Assembly (NCBI GenBank): GCA_020746835.1
Contig: JAGPNK010000002.1
Span: 2,418,001 to 2,482,000 of the forward strand
Direction: 5' to 3'
Length of the DNA stretch: 64,000 bases
Source: Stachybotrys elegans
Lineage: Eukaryota; Ascomycota; Sordariomycetes; Hypocreales; Stachybotryaceae
Positions 61,203 to 64,000 of the stretch are shown here, in pieces. The notes beneath the pieces were generated by a model that worked only from the letters and a program-made list of their open reading frames with translations, searched no databases and was not told the DNA's origin. A program made the position numbers and the translations under genes. Every line of letters begins with the position of its first letter. Position 1 is the first letter of the stretch.

Positions 61203-63307
61203 GCCGGGGGGTCGAAGGGAGGGAATGCAATGCGCTCAGTCATTCCGTGCTCAAGTGAAATGATGGCGGGAAGGAGGTTCGGCTAAGGACATGCTGTACG
61301 CGTCGTCATTAGTGTGTGGAGAGAGATGCATATCCCCCTGCCACGGAAACATCCATTCGACTTCGATACCTCGACTGAAGGGGTGTCGAAATGGTACGAG
61401 GTGCTGCTGCGGCGCGTGTCTTCTCGAAGCAAGGAAGTCGTGAGGGTTTGAATCCGCTCGCGATCAGCAAAGCTACGACGGTAAGCTCTTTGCTCTATAT
61501 CGCAACGACCGCCAATCGAATCCCTGCAGTGGGATTCCAAATTATCTGTACCCAGGCAACCTGCCTCTGGTCGGGCCATGAAAGAATGGGCCCAGGCCTT
61601 GTAGCTAGACCGACAACTCAGCGTTTCTGAGCAGGGTTGCCAGGTGAGGCTGTTCTATGAAGCCGCGGCACGACGACCTGCAAGAGCCGACTTTGCGACC
61701 CAGTGGAGCTAAAGCACGGATAGATTCCTCATTTTCGGTATCAGGTAATGTTGAAGGCCCCGGGTCAGCTCTCCTTCCGGCGTCTCGTGGCGCCCTTGCG
61801 AGCGAACAGGGCCAGCTGGGGAGGAGGATGCTGGTAGACATGGGGACCATGACTGACTGGCAACGGGGCCTGGTAAGTTCCCGAACAAGAGTTATCATAG
61901 GCGGAGCGTGACAAGGAGGAGGTTGGGAGTGGACTGGTAATTCGAGAGGCGATAGAAATCGACGTGGTGATACTGGCTCAAGCAGTTGCCGGTTTGTCAT
62001 GACTCAAGAGTTCAATGTGCTAAGAAAGTAAGGAAGGAGACGGGGACCTTCATATCTTTGGCTCAGAAGGTGCGCCATCTCTTTCAGGCAAGGCAGTCTG
62101 ATCTGAAAGCCGCAATTGGCTACTAAGTAGGTAGGTAGGTACTTATGTGTGTAGCTTAGTACAGGCTGAGCAGGCAGGCACTGGCAGCACAATGAGGCAG
62201 GCAAGGAAGGCAAGTACATAGGTACTAGCATAGTGCCTGGGTTTAGTAGCGCAAGGCATGGCAGGACCATATCCATATTTGCGGAAAGTGTGGCCAAGCT
62301 AATTACACAGAACAATATCGGGTAGTGCCAAAGCTTCAAGGCCGGCAAGCAAGGAATAAAACCAACAACACCATCTACTAGCAGTAGGTACGCAGCATCA
62401 TCTGGAGCTATCGAATGCCACAGTCTTTGGCTTACATCCAGAGCACCTGATAATTGGCTCGCAAGGTCGCAAGGTATGTATGCCGCCCCCCCCTGTATGT
62501 GCATCGAGCACAGGAGTACCTGCCTATGGAATCCCCCTTCGAGAGACCTTCTTCCACTCCCTAATGCAGTGTGGTGCGTGGTGCGTGGTGGGTGGCATCG
62601 TTGGCCGCATGGCGTAGATGGTGTAGATCAGCACACCCTCAACCTCGGTACTCAGGCCAGTGACAGCCACTTGCAAGGACCATCATGGGGAAATCCGTGA
62701 TTAAGCGAGCCATCTCGCAGCTCAGATAATGCGACGCAACATCGGTGAAGAAGCCCATGCATAAGCAGCAGCTGGCATGCGGGGGCTGGCCTCTCCCAGG
62801 ACGCTGTCGCCATGCACAGCGCAAGCTGAACGGGCCGGCCTACCTTGTCCGTTACTACGTCACGTTATAGGACCTCTTGGTGCAGGTTTGCTGATATAAA
62901 TTGCAGGATCGAACTTTGATATAATACACACAAAGTACAGTATGCGGAGTGTGTTTCGGAAGCAACATCTAGGAGACATCTCTGCACAGGCCCAGGCAAG
63001 CCCCGTCCAACAGCCCTGTGTCCATGTCCTGCTCGCCGGCGGTGAGGATGCCAGCGACAAGGGGGCCAGGGCTGCTGGAGCCAGAATGTGTGGCAGGTGG
63101 CTCAAAGACCGATCTTTCGCATCAAAGCAAAGACAGCGATGGCGTCCGGAAGCAGACAAGGGCCCTCAGATGTGGAACGGGAATGGGTAAGCACTGTTGG
63201 GACGAGACGGGAGAACAGGCCCGTGCAAAGATTCGTAGTCCCTTGTCCTATTCGATGGCGACCTCTTGGCACAACAGTGGAGGGCAGGAGACCCGGAGAA
63301 GGCAAAG

Positions 63308-63365
63308 AGGAGAGAGAGAGAGAGAGAGACAGAGAGAGAGAGAGACAGAGAGAGAGGGAGTCAGA
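63308..63365. repeat. GA-rich microsatellite
   Basis: Long GA dinucleotide array broken by two CA units. It explains the Arg/Glu-rich and Ser/Leu-rich open frames crossing this place, which are not genes. Confidence 0.9.
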
Positions 63366-64000
63366 GAGGGGGGTGGGGAGAGAGGGAACGAGGTGGAGGC
63401 CAGAATGAGTGGAAGGGGATGGATCTGGAGAGCGGAAGAGAGAACAAGGGCTGGACTGAACATCTTTGATGGGAAGATGCTGGGCTAGGTTCCGTATTGG
63501 TGGATGCGCAACGAGTCTTGAATACTTGGCTTTGTGGAGCCACACACACCTTCCTTGGACAGCCAGCTGCTAAGATTCGGCAGCCAGATGATCGCTTCGC
63601 TGTCTCCAGGACAGGCGTCTGGCCCTTCTCGACAGCGACACGGAGGTCCGTCCTAGACCGCATGGGACGCCATGGCATCACATCGCATCATACTGCGTCG
63701 GAGGGCACTGTACCTCATCGAATCGCCCTACACCCGCCACTTCAAAATCACGCTCCGAGCCCACAACGACGGCGCTGGTAGCCCACTTGAGCGCAGGCTT
63801 TTTCGTCGTCAGTACATGCAGGCACCAGGATAGTTGGGATATGATTCTCTGCTCAAACAGCCGGCCACCGAGTGGGACAGTTGCCTCTTCTCTCCTTCGT
63901 CCATATCTAGTTACCTCTTCACTAACCAAGTGCCTACGGGATTCCCCTCGCTGACAATGGAAAGCTTGTCGTCAGATAGAGTGAGGCATCTCGGAGGTGC

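Larger units (their letters stand above)
55406..64000. other. Gene-free right end
   Basis: 8.6 kb in which I could not support any gene. Open frames on both strands are short, repetitive or compositionally skewed, and no splice chain gave a recognisable protein. It contains poly-C (57909-57931), four GGTCCAC repeats (61173-61200), a GA-rich tract (about 63308-63365) and TAGG/GGTA words near 62125. Promoter of the 55405 gene is at the left end. A gene of low conservation or an RNA gene cannot be excluded. Confidence 0.5.

Noticed and set aside
61395..61475. tRNA-like B-box (GGGTTTGAATCC) near 61444
   Set aside because: No matching A box upstream, the T-stem does not pair, and no acceptor stem can be formed.
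62140..62225. A-box-like TAGCTTAGT sequence
   Set aside because: No B box within tRNA distance.
63018..63545. Arg/Glu-rich and Ser/Leu-rich open frames on both strands
   Set aside because: They are translations of the GA microsatellite at about 63308-63365.

Overview
The window is nuclear DNA of a filamentous ascomycete, most likely a Sordariomycete and plausibly Hypocreales. The evidence is short introns (about 48-320 bp) with GT..AG ends and CTGAC/CTAAC branch sites, a trifunctional GATase-IGPS-PRAI tryptophan gene, a 353-residue group I G-alpha ending in CGLI, and fungal versions of NUP188, USE1, CWC21 and KTI12. I see no bacterial, viral or transposon coding sequence. The species cannot be fixed from the sequence alone.

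Layout, left to right: ATG1 kinase (5' part only, minus, runs off the left edge); 5.4 kb without a recognisable gene; ornithine aminotransferase (minus), divergent from GPI10 mannosyltransferase (plus); a Sac7/Bag7-type RhoGAP (minus); a 3 kb gap; TIM9 (plus), a small three-exon gene; NUP188 (minus), divergent from the trifunctional TRP1/trpC gene (plus); a BRCT-domain protein (plus); USE1 SNARE (minus); CWC21 (minus), divergent from CDC123 (plus); a DUF3716-like Cys-motif protein (plus); a G-alpha gene (minus); a 6.7 kb gap; an Smr-domain protein with a C-terminal CaaX box (plus); KTI12 (plus); CDC48 (plus); a small Sus1/ENY2-like protein (minus); an uncharacterised three-exon gene (minus); and 8.6 kb to the right edge in which no gene could be supported.

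Almost all recognisable genes are single-copy housekeeping genes: autophagy, arginine/proline and tryptophan metabolism, GPI anchors, Rho and heterotrimeric G-protein signalling, mitochondrial import, nuclear pore, SNARE fusion, splicing, eIF2 assembly, tRNA modification and the p97 segregase. They are not a functional cluster; the order looks like ordinary core synteny. I joined exons by hand using reading frame, splice consensus and remembered family sequences; every CDS listed as complete sums to a multiple of three.

The parts most worth a second look are the Smr protein with a predicted farnesylation motif, coding micro-exons of 6 and 8 nt at start codons, two 60-nt stop-free introns that could be retained in frame, predicted 5'-UTR introns in the OAT and G-alpha genes, a GCN4/CPC1-type site in front of TRP1, the Sus1/ENY2-like protein, the uncharacterised gene at 54441-55405, and three long gene-free intervals. 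I did not find a clearly new multi-gene system.
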